Source of the DNA: Pelagibacterales bacterium MED-G42
Lineage (GTDB): Bacteria; Pseudomonadota; Alphaproteobacteria; Pelagibacterales; Pelagibacteraceae
Reading direction: 5' to 3'
DNA: 61,394 nucleotides
Assembly (NCBI GenBank): GCA_002457485.1
Contig: NTJL01000003.1
Span: 1-61,394, forward strand
In this document: piece after piece, positions 1-8,656 of the stretch
How the letters are laid out: each line of letters begins with the position of its first letter
How positions within the stretch are numbered: the first letter of the stretch is position 1
Position numbers and translations under genes: made by a program
Notes under the pieces: generated by a model
Told to the model about the DNA's origin: nothing
The model's input: only the letters and a program-made list of their open reading frames with translations
The model's database searches: none

Positions 1-39
1 ATGGGCGGTATGGGTGGTATGGGTGGAATGGGTATGTAA
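1..39 (+). CDS. groL: GroEL chaperonin, C-terminal tail (partial)
   Basis: Only the last 12 codons and the TAA stop are in the window. They encode a Gly-Gly-Met repeat tail (GGMGGMGGMGM), the hallmark flexible C-terminus of the 60-kDa chaperonin GroEL, which projects into the folding cavity. A strong rho-independent terminator follows 28 nt after the stop, as expected at the end of a groES-groEL operon. The call depends only on this tail, but the motif is very characteristic. Confidence 0.85.
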   Translation: MGGMGGMGGMGM

Positions 40-66
40 TCCCCCACTTGTCTAAACAAGAAATTC

Positions 67-98
67 AAAGGCCATCTTTTAGATGGCCTTTTTTTTTA
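67..98 (+). terminator. Rho-independent terminator after groL
   Basis: A perfect 11-bp stem (AAAGGCCATCT pairing with AGATGGCCTTT) with a TTT loop is followed by an unbroken T run to position 98. This is a textbook intrinsic terminator ending the groEL transcript. Confidence 0.95.
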
Positions 99-119
99 TA
101 ACAATGATATAAGTCTTAA

Positions 120-233
120 ATGTCAAAAAGATATAGCGGTAAATCATTCAAAGACTCTAGTGTGAGTAAAAAACCAAAATTAAGTCTAAAAGAAAAAAGA
201 AAGCTAAAAAAAGAAAAATCTAAAAAATCTTAA
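120..233 (+). CDS. Possible 37-aa strongly basic small protein
   Basis: An ATG-started ORF of 37 codons begins 22 nt after the groEL terminator and ends by overlapping the helicase stop codon by 4 nt on the opposite strand. The product starts MSKRYSGKSFKDSS and is almost entirely Lys, Arg and Ser in its second half, so it would be a very basic, disordered, possibly nucleic-acid-binding peptide. No clear Shine-Dalgarno sequence is visible, and A-rich DNA can produce Lys-rich ORFs by chance. The first 15 residues are of mixed composition, which favours a real gene slightly. No family recognised. Confidence 0.4.
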   Translation: MSKRYSGKSFKDSSVSKKPKLSLKEKRKLKKEKSKKS

Positions 234-1774
234 GATTTCCATCTTTTTTTGCTATGTTTTTTAAAGGTAAAATTTTTTGGTCTTCTATTTCTACTTTTAA
301 ATTTTTTCTTTCCCTTAAAACTAAAACTTTTTTTCTCTGAGTCTAAAGATGTATTTTCTGAGGGTTTTCTTCCAAAATACTTTGGATTATTCGTAAAGCC
401 AGCTGGTTTTAATTCATTTTTTTTTCTAAAACTAAATTTTCCTTTAAAACCAAAACTTTTCTTTTGTTCATCTCTTGATGGTTTATCTCTAAAACTAGAT
501 TTTCCTTTAAAACCAAAACTTTTCTTTTGTCCATTTCTTAATGGTTTATCTTTAAAACTTGTGGATCGATCTTGTCTTCCTCTCCCATAAGATCTTTTTT
601 CATCCCTTGCTTTTCTTTTCTTATTATTTGGTCTCTTACCTCTTCTTTTGCTTTTTGAATCTCGTTTTAAGCCACTTGGTACTGATTTAAAGTTTGGATC
701 TATTAATTTATTTATTGAATTCCACATAGATCTATCGTCTGGTGTTAGAAAGGTTAAAGCAGATCCATCTGATCCAGCTCTAGCAGTTCTTCCAATTCTA
801 TGAATATAATCTTCAGGAACTTGTGGCAAATCATAATTAATAACATGTTGAATTAAAGGGATATCAAGGCCTCTTGCAGCTACATCAGTTGCAATCAAAA
901 TTCTTTTCAAGCCTTTTCTAAAAGAATTTATAACTCGGTCTCTTTTACTCTGTCGAAGGTCTCCATGAATGGCGTCTGCTGAATGGCCTTCTTCTTTTAG
1001 GCGTTTTACCATTTTGTCGGCACTTCTTTTTGTTTTAACAAAAACTAAAATAGATCCTTTTCTATTTAAAAATTGATCTATTAATTCATCATACTTATTT
1101 TCTTTAAAAACCTGCATCGTCTCTTGTTTAATTTTTGCAATTGGAACTGAAGTAGCACCAGCAGATATTCTTTCAGGTTTAGTCAAATATCTTTCTGAAA
1201 TTCTTAAAATGTTTTGAGGTAAAGTTGCAGAAAATAACAGTGTTTGATGGTTTTTTGGGACAAACTTTAAAACCATTTCAATTTGTGGAGTAAAACCCAT
1301 ATCTAACATCCTATCTGTTTCATCTAAAACTAAATATTTTGTTGCTGATAAATTTAAACTTTTTCTTTTTAAATGATCATTAATTCTACCAGGTGTACCA
1401 ACTATAATTCTTGATCTATTACTAAGCTGCCTGAGTTGCTTCTGCATAGACTCTCCACCTATTAATAAAGCTGTTTTGATATTAATCTTATCACTAATAA
1501 TGCTTTTAATTGCCTCCATTACTTGTGTGGCTAACTCTCTTGTTGGGCACATGACTAGTGCTAATGCATTTTTATCTAATATTAATTTATTAATTAAAGG
1601 AACACTAAAAGCTAAAGTTTTACCTGTACCTGTTTGAGCAGTTCCAAGAATATCCCTTCCTTCCAATGCAACAGGAATCGCCATACCCTGAATTGGTGTT
1701 GGTTTTACAAAATTCATTTTAGATAATGAATTTTTTAAGGAGTCTTCTATTTTTAATGTTTCAAAATTTTCCAT
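230..1774 (-). CDS. DEAD-box ATP-dependent RNA helicase, RhlE-like
   Basis: ATP-driven RNA unwinding or RNP remodelling enzyme, 514 aa, cytoplasmic. Visible motifs in order are the Q motif (FVKPTPIQ, about 22-29), Walker A AQTGTGKT (46-53), PTRELA (77-82), TPGR (127-130), motif II as DETD (151-154) instead of the usual DEAD, SAT (182-184), motif V ATDVAARGLD and motif VI HRIGRTARAG. From about residue 370 the protein is a basic Arg/Lys/Phe/Gly-rich tail carrying two near-identical 21-aa repeats (core KKSFGFKGK). Such tails bind RNA. It is divergent from typA with a 188-bp spacer. Which paralogue (rhlE, dbpA, csdA-like) cannot be settled by eye. Confidence 0.93.
   Translation of the reverse strand: MENFETLKIEDSLKNSLSKMNFVKPTPIQGMAIPVALEGRDILGTAQTGTGKTLAFSVPLINKLILDKNALALVMCPTRELATQVMEAIKSIISDKINIKTALLIGGESMQKQLRQLSNRSRIIVGTPGRINDHLKRKSLNLSATKYLVLDETDRMLDMGFTPQIEMVLKFVPKNHQTLLFSATLPQNILRISERYLTKPERISAGATSVPIAKIKQETMQVFKENKYDELIDQFLNRKGSILVFVKTKRSADKMVKRLKEEGHSADAIHGDLRQSKRDRVINSFRKGLKRILIATDVAARGLDIPLIQHVINYDLPQVPEDYIHRIGRTARAGSDGSALTFLTPDDRSMWNSINKLIDPNFKSVPSGLKRDSKSKRRGKRPNNKKRKARDEKRSYGRGRQDRSTSFKDKPLRNGQKKSFGFKGKSSFRDKPSRDEQKKSFGFKGKFSFRKKNELKPAGFTNNPKYFGRKPSENTSLDSEKKSFSFKGKKKFKSRNRRPKNFTFKKHSKKRWKS
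419..548 (-). repeat. Two tandem 63-bp repeats in the helicase tail
   Basis: Two consecutive 63-bp units, differing at only a few bases, encode the 21-residue units containing KKSFGFKGK in the C-terminal tail of the RNA helicase. A third, degenerate copy of the FxFKGK core lies nearer the C-terminus (about 310-340). The period is a multiple of three, so copy-number change would keep the reading frame. Unit boundaries are approximate. Confidence 0.75.
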
Positions 1775-1962
1775 TTAGTGATTAAAAATCTATTATGAAA
1801 TTAAGTTCTTGATTCTCTATTACATCAAATTTTATTGGGATATCTATATGTTTTTAAAACAATGACAAGAAATGAATTTTTAATTAATAACTATTTATCA
1901 AGTAATTGCTGACTTTTTTTAAGTTTTCAAATTAAAAAATTAATGTATAAGAGCCACAATTT

Positions 1963-3789
1963 ATGAGCAACAATATCAGAAACATCACTATCATTGCACA
2001 CGTCGACCATGGCAAAACCACTTTGATTGATAATTTAATGAAACAAAGCGGATCATTTAGAGAAAATGAGGTAGTAGATGAAAGATTGATGGACTCGGGT
2101 GAGCTTGAAAAAGAACGAGGAATTACAATTTTAGCAAAGCCTGCTTCTATAAATTGGGGCGAGTCTCGAATAAACATCATTGATACCCCTGGACACAGAG
2201 ATTTTGCTGCTGAAGTTGAAAGAGTTTTAAGTATGGCAGATGGAGCTTTATTGCTTATTGACTCTGCAGAGGGTGTAATGCCTCAGACTAAATTTGTATT
2301 ATCAAAAGCATTAAAACAAGGTCTAAAGCCTATAGTAGTAATTAATAAATTAGATAAGGCTGATCAAAGAGCTAATGAAGTTTTAGATGAAACATTCGAC
2401 TTATTTGTAAGTTTAGATGCAAATGAAGAACAATTGGATTTTCCGGTTTTGTATGCAAGTGGAAGATCAGGGTGGGCCGATTTAGAGGTGGATGGTCCTA
2501 GAAAAAATTTAAATCCACTTTTAGATTTAATTTTAAATCACGTAAAACCAGCTGAACTTGACAAAACTAAACCTTTTGCGATGCTTTCTACTCTTCTTTA
2601 CGCTGATAGTTTTTTAGGTAGAAGTTTAGTTGGAAGAATTACTCAAGGGACAGCTAAAGCTAATCAGTCAATCAAAGCTATAAATTTAAAAGGTGAAAAA
2701 GTTGACGAAGGAAAATTAACTAAAATTTTCAGATATGAAGGTACCAAAAAGGTTCCAATTGAAGTTGGAGAAGCTGGAGATATTGTAGTGATAGCTGGTT
2801 TAGAAAAGGCAAATGTTGCTGATACTATTTGTGATTTAGAAGTGAATGAACCAATTACTGCAACCCCAATAGACCCACCAACAATGTCAATTACAATTAC
2901 TGTAAATACATCCCCTTTAGCTGGCACTGAAGGAAAGAAACTTACGAGTACTCAAATAAGAGATAGGTTAATTCAAGAAGCTCAGAATAATGTTGGTATC
3001 ACTTTTTCAGAAAATCAGGGTAACGACTCATTTGTTGTAAGTGGCAGAGGAGAATTGATGTTAGAAATTTTATTAACACAAATGAGAAGAGAAGGATTTG
3101 AGATGACAGTAAGTCCTCCAAAGGTTTTATATCAAATAAACGAAAATGGCGGTAAATTAGAACCCATTGAAGAAATAACAATGGATTTAGATGAAGAGTT
3201 TTCTTCAAAAGTAATAGACTCCATGAATAGAAGAAAAGGTAAATTAATTGATTTAAAAGATACTGGTAAAGATAAAAAAAGATTAGTATTTCATGCACCT
3301 ACTAGAGGTTTAATGGGATATACTAGTAGATTTCTAACCTTAACAAAAGGTAATGGAGTTATTAATAGAATATTTCATAATTATGGACCATTTGAGGGAG
3401 ACATGGAAGGCAGAAGAAATGGTGCATTAATTTCAATGGAGCAAGGAAAAGCGGTTGCTTTTGCAATTTTTAATTTACAGGCAAGAGGTGAAATGTTTGT
3501 AACACATAATGATCCTGTTTATGCTGGAATGATTGTTGGATTATCTCCAAAACCAGGTGATATGATTATTAATGTAATGAAAGGTAAAAAACTTACTAAC
3601 ATGAGAACTCAAGGTACTGATGAAAATGTAGTATTAACACCAGTAAGAAAAATGTCTATTGCAGAGCAATTAAGTATGTTAAATACTGATGAGGCTTTAG
3701 AAATAACTCCTAAGTCTTGTAGATTAAGAAAAGCAATATTGAACCCTCATGAAAGAAAGAAGAGTGAAAAGTCTGGTGCTGCTGCTTAA
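1963..3789 (+). CDS. typA: Ribosome-associated translational GTPase TypA/BipA
   Basis: A 608-aa GTPase of the EF-G family that binds ribosomes and supports growth under stress and 50S assembly. G1 is AHVDHGKT (12-19), G3 DTPGH (74-78), G4 NKLD (128-131), followed by beta-barrel and EF-G-like domains and the TypA-specific C-terminal region (GRRNGALISMEQGKAVAF). Length matches the family (about 600-615). It starts with ATG in MSNNIRNITIIAHVDHGK, the usual N-terminus. Its stop overlaps the stop of the next, convergent gene. Confidence 0.97.
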   Translation: MSNNIRNITIIAHVDHGKTTLIDNLMKQSGSFRENEVVDERLMDSGELEKERGITILAKPASINWGESRINIIDTPGHRDFAAEVERVLSMADGALLLIDSAEGVMPQTKFVLSKALKQGLKPIVVINKLDKADQRANEVLDETFDLFVSLDANEEQLDFPVLYASGRSGWADLEVDGPRKNLNPLLDLILNHVKPAELDKTKPFAMLSTLLYADSFLGRSLVGRITQGTAKANQSIKAINLKGEKVDEGKLTKIFRYEGTKKVPIEVGEAGDIVVIAGLEKANVADTICDLEVNEPITATPIDPPTMSITITVNTSPLAGTEGKKLTSTQIRDRLIQEAQNNVGITFSENQGNDSFVVSGRGELMLEILLTQMRREGFEMTVSPPKVLYQINENGGKLEPIEEITMDLDEEFSSKVIDSMNRRKGKLIDLKDTGKDKKRLVFHAPTRGLMGYTSRFLTLTKGNGVINRIFHNYGPFEGDMEGRRNGALISMEQGKAVAFAIFNLQARGEMFVTHNDPVYAGMIVGLSPKPGDMIINVMKGKKLTNMRTQGTDENVVLTPVRKMSIAEQLSMLNTDEALEITPKSCRLRKAILNPHERKKSEKSGAAA

Positions 3790-4433
3790 TTAAAAATTTT
3801 ATCAACTAAATATAATCCTAGAGCTACACAAGGACCAATCCCAAAAGCAAATAGTAAAGTTCCTATACCTACTGTACCACCTAAATACCATCCAATACTA
3901 ACAACAGAAATTTCTAAAGTTGCTCTTACCATTGCAATTGGTAAATTTGTAATTTTTTGTAAACCCATCATTAATCCATCCCTAGGTCCAGCTCCTAGAT
4001 TTGAAACTAAATAAATACCACCTCCGATTCCAACAGTAATAACTGAGACAACAGCTAGAATTAATTGATGAATGTAATTTGATGGTGTTGGAACAAATTT
4101 GATACAAAGATCAATCATTATCGCAATAATAATTGCATTTAGTATAGTTCCCATACCCGGTTTTTGACCTAAAGGAATCCACAAAGATAAAACTGCCACA
4201 CTTATTAAGAAAGTTATTATTCCAATTGATAAATTAATATTTAAAGAAATACCTTGAGCAAGAACGCTCCACGGTGATGCTCCAGTAAAAGAAACAATTA
4301 ATAGCCCCTCTCCCAAACCAAATAATATTAGCCCAAAACATAAGAAAAAAAATGTAGAAAATTTTGGTTTAAAATTATAAGGTTTATCAGAACTCCAATT
4401 AACTATGGGTATTTTTTTAATTTTTAAAAACAT
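3786..4433 (-). CDS. YczE/YyaS-type integral membrane protein
   Basis: A 215-aa polytopic membrane protein with five or six hydrophobic segments. It shows the paired motifs of the YczE/YyaS/YitT-like family: GASPWSVLAQGIS in the first half and LGAGPRDGLMMG in the second half, plus a glycine-rich C-terminal segment. The biochemical function of the family is not established. The 3' end overlaps typA by 4 nt (convergent), and it is divergent from the next gene with 52 bp between them. No Shine-Dalgarno stands out. Confidence 0.8.
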   Translation of the reverse strand: MFLKIKKIPIVNWSSDKPYNFKPKFSTFFFLCFGLILFGLGEGLLIVSFTGASPWSVLAQGISLNINLSIGIITFLISVAVLSLWIPLGQKPGMGTILNAIIIAIMIDLCIKFVPTPSNYIHQLILAVVSVITVGIGGGIYLVSNLGAGPRDGLMMGLQKITNLPIAMVRATLEISVVSIGWYLGGTVGIGTLLFAFGIGPCVALGLYLVDKIFN

Positions 4434-4485
4434 TTTTTAAATAACTACTTCTATTATTGATAAAGTCTATTAGTGTGAATTCCAA

Positions 4486-5166
4486 ATGAAAAAATATTTA
4501 ATTTTTATTATTATATCAATTTATTCATCAGTCTGCCTCGCACATATTGGTCACTATAAGAAATTTAATAAAGTTGAAATGGAAATTTTTAGAAATGGCG
4601 AGTTAATTGGTTATAATTATTATTTTTTCACTCGAAATGGCGATGAAACAATTGTTACAAATCAAATCAAATTTTCAGTAAAACTTTTGGGTACTATAGT
4701 TTTTCAAGTCGAAGGGTATGGAGAGGAAAAATATGTTAAAGATCAACTAGTTTCCTTCAATTCTAAAACGCTACAAAATGATAATGAAAAATTTGTAAAT
4801 TTAACTTTTGATAAGAATAATAATGAATTCAATATTAAAGGATCATCATATAATGGAAAAGCATCCACAGATAGTATTATAGGAAATTGGTGGAGTCATA
4901 AGATTTTACAAACAAATAGTCAGATTAGTCCAATTTCAGGAAGTATAAAAGACCAAGTAGTAACATTTTTAGGAAAAGAACAAATCACACAATATGAGCA
5001 AACGTACCTAGTAGATCATTTTACTCTAAAATCAAAAGATTTGTCATTGCCTAAAAATAAAAGACTAAATTTCAATATTTGGTATGATCCTAAAACATAT
5101 AGGATTTTAAAAGTAACTTACCAGAGAATGGGAAATTGGGAGTATCGTCTTAAAAGTATAGAATAA
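4486..5166 (+). CDS. Secreted protein, DUF6134-like
   Basis: A 226-aa protein with an N-terminal signal peptide (about 1-19, hydrophobic core followed by CLA) and a mature part rich in beta-strand-type sequence. The pattern (a 'GY' segment after FRNGELI, a conserved NWWSHKIL segment in the middle, and a C-terminal YDPKTYRILKVTY) matches the uncharacterised DUF6134 family of exported proteins, as far as I can recognise it. Probably periplasmic; role unknown. It stands alone, divergent from the YczE-like gene and convergent with tldE, 6 bp between stops. Confidence 0.7.
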   Translation: MKKYLIFIIISIYSSVCLAHIGHYKKFNKVEMEIFRNGELIGYNYYFFTRNGDETIVTNQIKFSVKLLGTIVFQVEGYGEEKYVKDQLVSFNSKTLQNDNEKFVNLTFDKNNNEFNIKGSSYNGKASTDSIIGNWWSHKILQTNSQISPISGSIKDQVVTFLGKEQITQYEQTYLVDHFTLKSKDLSLPKNKRLNFNIWYDPKTYRILKVTYQRMGNWEYRLKSIE

Positions 5167-5172
5167 TTTTAA

Positions 5173-6489
5173 CTATTTACCTGCGACGACCATTCCTTCA
5201 ATCATCATCGTTGGAGAGTTAATTGCATATTCAAACTCTAAATCATTAGCTAAAGTTATATTTTGAAACATGTCTTTAAAGTTTCCTGCTATTGTAAATT
5301 CATTAATTGGATATTTAAATTCCCCATCTTCTAATAAGAAGCCTGTCGCACCAACTGAATAATCTCCTGTTACAATATTACTTCCGTGGCCAATAGTTTC
5401 TGTTACATAGAGTACTCTAGAATTGGAATTTAAAAGATCTTTATAACTAACTTTTCCATTATCAAAATAGAGATTACTAATACCACCACATCTTCCATTA
5501 GATTTAAGATTTAATTTTCTTCCATTGTATGTGTCCACTAAATAATTTTTTAACACTCCTTGTTGAACTAAATCTAGTGTTTCTGATTTTACACCTTCTA
5601 AATCAAAACTCTTTGAACCCAATCCCTTTAATATATCTGGTTTATCAAAAACATTTATATTGTCTGAAAATACTTTTTCATTAATTTTATCTTTTAAGAA
5701 AGAGGTTCCTCTTGAAACAGCAGAGGACGATATTGCACTAGCAAAAGTGTTTAACATTCCCTTGGCTATTCTTTTATCAAAAATAATACTAATTTTCTCA
5801 CTTCCTATTTTTTGTGGACTAAGTTTTTTTATTGTTAATTCGGCAGAAATTTTTCCTAAATCTTCTGCGGGTTTTATATCCTTTAAGTGGCATTTGTTCG
5901 TATATTCGTAGTCTCGTTCCATACTTTTATCATCTTTTGCAACGGCAACACATGATGCAGTAAATGAAGATGATTTATAACCTTCACAAAAACCAATACT
6001 ATTTGCTAAAATAAAACTTGATTTATCCTCAGAAAAACTAGATTCAGTATTAATTATTTTTTCATTACATGAAGCTGACTCTTCCAGTAGTTTTAAATAT
6101 TCAATTTTTTTGTCATTTTCTAAATGAGTAATGTCAAATAAATTCAGATCTTTAATTTCTTTTGCTAATAATTCTTTTTCAGGAAGTGAATTAAATTCAT
6201 CCTCAGGTGTATTTTTTGTAGTTTCAATACATTTTTCAATCAATATTTTCAGATTATGATCTAATAAATTTGATGAGGAAATAGAAGATTTTTTTTGGTC
6301 AATATATGTTGTAATACTTATGCCAAGATTATCAGATCTATTTGACTCGTCTAAGTTTTTATTTCTAAAATTAACTGTTTCAGTAATCGAATTACTAACG
6401 ATTATACTGGAATTTGTTGCACCTAATTTCTTTGCTAAATCCAAACAATAAGTGGCCTTTTTTTCTAAATAATCTTGTTCCTTAACCAT
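5173..6489 (-). CDS. pmbA: TldE/PmbA, partner of the TldD metalloprotease
   Basis: A 438-aa member of the TldD/PmbA family. TldD and TldE form a heterodimer that degrades unfolded peptides and, in some bacteria, matures peptide antibiotics. This subunit lacks the HExxxH zinc site of its partner, as expected for TldE. The C-terminal part carries the family signature (GDYSVGATGFLLEDGEF, and FTIAGNFKDM). It follows tldD with a one-base TAATG overlap, implying translational coupling. Confidence 0.93.
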   Translation of the reverse strand: MVKEQDYLEKKATYCLDLAKKLGATNSSIIVSNSITETVNFRNKNLDESNRSDNLGISITTYIDQKKSSISSSNLLDHNLKILIEKCIETTKNTPEDEFNSLPEKELLAKEIKDLNLFDITHLENDKKIEYLKLLEESASCNEKIINTESSFSEDKSSFILANSIGFCEGYKSSSFTASCVAVAKDDKSMERDYEYTNKCHLKDIKPAEDLGKISAELTIKKLSPQKIGSEKISIIFDKRIAKGMLNTFASAISSSAVSRGTSFLKDKINEKVFSDNINVFDKPDILKGLGSKSFDLEGVKSETLDLVQQGVLKNYLVDTYNGRKLNLKSNGRCGGISNLYFDNGKVSYKDLLNSNSRVLYVTETIGHGSNIVTGDYSVGATGFLLEDGEFKYPINEFTIAGNFKDMFQNITLANDLEFEYAINSPTMMIEGMVVAGK

Positions 6490-7901
6490 TAAAGTTTTGT
6501 TCCACCAACTGTCATCTTATCAATCAATATTGAAGGTTGGGCTACTCCTACTGGAACTCCCTGTCCTGCTTTACCACACGTTCCAATGCCAGGATCTAAC
6601 ATCATATCGTTGCCTACCATTGATACTTCTTTTAATATTGATGGTCCATCTCCTATTAATGTTGCTCCTTTTATTGGTGAACCGAGTGTGCCATTAATAA
6701 TTTCATAAGCCTCTGTACAATTAAACACAAATTTACCAGATGTAATATCTACTTGTCCTCCACCAAAGCTTACTGCAAAAATACCTTTATCAACTGATCT
6801 GATCATTTCATCTTGTGTTTGATTGCCACTTAGCATCATTGTGTTTCTCATCCTTGGTAAAACAATATGTTTATAGTTTTCTCTTCTTCCACTTCCTGTA
6901 GATCTAGTGTTCATTAATCTTGCATTTAATCTGTCCTGCATAAAATTTTTCAAAATTCCATTTTCAATTAAAACTGTTCTTTCTGTTGGCGTTCCCTCAT
7001 CATCAATTGTCAGGCTACCTCGTCTTTTATCAATTGTACCATCATCAACAATGGTAACTCCCTCACTTGCAACTTTTTGGCCCATTAAATTATGAAAAGC
7101 AGAAGTCTTTTTTCTATTAAAATCCCCTTCTAGCCCGTGTCCAATTGCTTCGTGTATCAAAATTGCTGGCCATCCTGGTCCTAAAACCACTTTCATTTCA
7201 CCCGCAGGTGCAGGTTTGCTTTCTAAATTTACCGAAGCAATTCTAAATGCCTCTTCACAAACATTTTGCCAATTATCATTCTTCAAATAATCGTCATAAG
7301 ATTGTCTTCCTCCTATACCGTAAACTCCTGTCTCTTTTCTTCCATTTTTTTCAAGCATGACTGAAACGTTGAATCTAATAAGAGGTCTAACATCTGTTAA
7401 GGCTTCACCACCTAAACGTATTATTTCAATGGATTTTTGCTCACCTGTAAAACTCGCAGTCACTTGTTTTACTTTAGAATCTTTTTTTCTAAGAAAATTA
7501 TTAACTTTATTTAAAATTTCTATTTTAGAATTTAGTGATTTTTGTTCTATTGGATTAATATCATTATAATATTTTTTATTAGATTTCGGAATTTCATTAT
7601 TATAAGTGCCATTACTTGATTTCAAAGTTGAATTTAGATTTGCAGAAGAATTCTTAAGTGACTCACGGGAGATTTCATTTGAATGCGAATATGCAACAAC
7701 TTCTCCAGAAATTGCACGAAATCCAAAACCCAAATCTGAATTATAGTTTGAACTTTTTATTGTATTGTCATCTAATAAAATTGATTCTGATTTTGAGTCC
7801 TCCAGGTATAGTTCACCATCATCACAATTTTTTAAGGTATCTGATACAATTTTATCAACATCCTTTCTTGTTAAATCTGATTTATCAAAAAAATTACTCA
7901 T
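6489..7901 (-). CDS. tldD: TldD zinc metalloprotease
   Basis: A 470-aa catalytic subunit of the TldD/TldE protease. The zinc motif HEAIGH is at 250-255 (HEAIGHGLEGD), and the third ligand, a cysteine, is at about 442 in GTCGKAGQG. The C-terminal segment GVPVGVAQPSILIDKMTVGG is typical of TldD. First gene of the tldD-tldE pair. An 87-bp divergent spacer separates it from the DCC-family gene. Confidence 0.96.
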   Translation of the reverse strand: MSNFFDKSDLTRKDVDKIVSDTLKNCDDGELYLEDSKSESILLDDNTIKSSNYNSDLGFGFRAISGEVVAYSHSNEISRESLKNSSANLNSTLKSSNGTYNNEIPKSNKKYYNDINPIEQKSLNSKIEILNKVNNFLRKKDSKVKQVTASFTGEQKSIEIIRLGGEALTDVRPLIRFNVSVMLEKNGRKETGVYGIGGRQSYDDYLKNDNWQNVCEEAFRIASVNLESKPAPAGEMKVVLGPGWPAILIHEAIGHGLEGDFNRKKTSAFHNLMGQKVASEGVTIVDDGTIDKRRGSLTIDDEGTPTERTVLIENGILKNFMQDRLNARLMNTRSTGSGRRENYKHIVLPRMRNTMMLSGNQTQDEMIRSVDKGIFAVSFGGGQVDITSGKFVFNCTEAYEIINGTLGSPIKGATLIGDGPSILKEVSMVGNDMMLDPGIGTCGKAGQGVPVGVAQPSILIDKMTVGGTKL

Positions 7902-7988
7902 TTTACTTACATATTAGTTTATAATAAATTTTCAATAGATCATTTAGCACATGTACAAATTTTGACTTTAAAGATACTAAGTTAATTT

Positions 7989-8336
7989 ATGAAAGTATAC
8001 TTTAATAATTCTTGTAAAATCTGTAGAGCGGAAATCAATCTTTATAAAAAAGAAAATATAAAAGAAATTGATTGGATCGATATTACTAAAAATTCTTTAG
8101 CACAAAAAGAAACTTCTAGAAACGATAAGGAACTATTAAGAAGATTACACGTGATAGAAGAGAACAAGGTAATAGAGGGAGCTGAGGCATTTCTTTACGT
8201 TTGGAAAAAAATTCCTAAATATAAATTTTTATATAGTTTTTTTAAACTTCCAATTGTATTTACATTGTTTAAATTTGGATATGAAATCGTTGCTTACTTT
8301 TTGTATCTTAAAAATAAGAAACAACTTAAAAACTAA
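7989..8336 (+). CDS. DCC-family (DUF393) thiol-disulfide oxidoreductase-like protein
   Basis: A 115-aa small protein with an N-terminal thioredoxin-like CxxC (NNSCKICRAEI, Cys10 and Cys13) and the typical later segment GAEAFLYVWKKIP, as in the DUF393/DCC family. The family's usual D-x-x-C is N-x-x-C here (NNSC). The C-terminal third is hydrophobic (FKLPIVFTLFKFGYEIVAYFLYL), so membrane association is likely. Physiological substrates are unknown. It is convergent with, and overlaps by 4 nt, the next gene. Confidence 0.82.
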   Translation: MKVYFNNSCKICRAEINLYKKENIKEIDWIDITKNSLAQKETSRNDKELLRRLHVIEENKVIEGAEAFLYVWKKIPKYKFLYSFFKLPIVFTLFKFGYEIVAYFLYLKNKKQLKN

Positions 8337-8626
8337 TTTAAAAAAAATATCAATAATTGACTTAATAAAGACATTGAAGCCATAAACATTATTAATACAA
8401 TCGAATACATAAATGTAATAATCTTATTTTTTTTTCGTCTAAGCCTTACAAAAGCTTTATCATCAAGATCAGAAATATCTCTTTTACCTAAAACAGGATA
8501 ATCATAGCTCAATCTCCAAGTTGATGGTCCTAATCTAGGGTCTAAGTCATTGTAATATGCAATCCATGCTAAGATATATTTTAACACTACAAATAAGATT
8601 GCCATAAAAATTATACCAATAATCAT
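8333..8626 (-). CDS. Small two-helix membrane protein, unknown function
   Basis: A 97-aa protein with a hydrophobic helix at each end (about 2-23 and 69-96) and a charged central loop containing LDPRLGPSTWRLSYDYP and LDDKAFVRLRRKKN. I do not recognise a family. The mixed, non-low-complexity loop and its position 30 bp downstream of the coiled-coil gene on the same strand suggest a real gene, possibly co-transcribed with it. Confidence 0.7.
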   Translation of the reverse strand: MIIGIIFMAILFVVLKYILAWIAYYNDLDPRLGPSTWRLSYDYPVLGKRDISDLDDKAFVRLRRKKNKIITFMYSIVLIMFMASMSLLSQLLIFFLN

Positions 8627-8656
8627 CCTTAGTATTTCCTAAGAAACTTAGAAATA

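Noticed and set aside
249..590. Plus-strand ORF of 113 aa opposite the helicase tail
   Set aside because: It is the antisense of the Lys/Phe-rich repeat tail; Leu/Phe-rich composition is a by-product of the T-rich strand.
1775..1962. Searched the typA-helicase spacer for a tRNA, small RNA or riboswitch
   Set aside because: No cloverleaf, conserved aptamer or strong hairpin seen; it presumably holds only the two divergent promoters.
2999..3298. Minus-strand ORF of 99 aa inside typA
   Set aside because: Antisense to conserved typA codons, with low-complexity hydrophobic composition and no start context.
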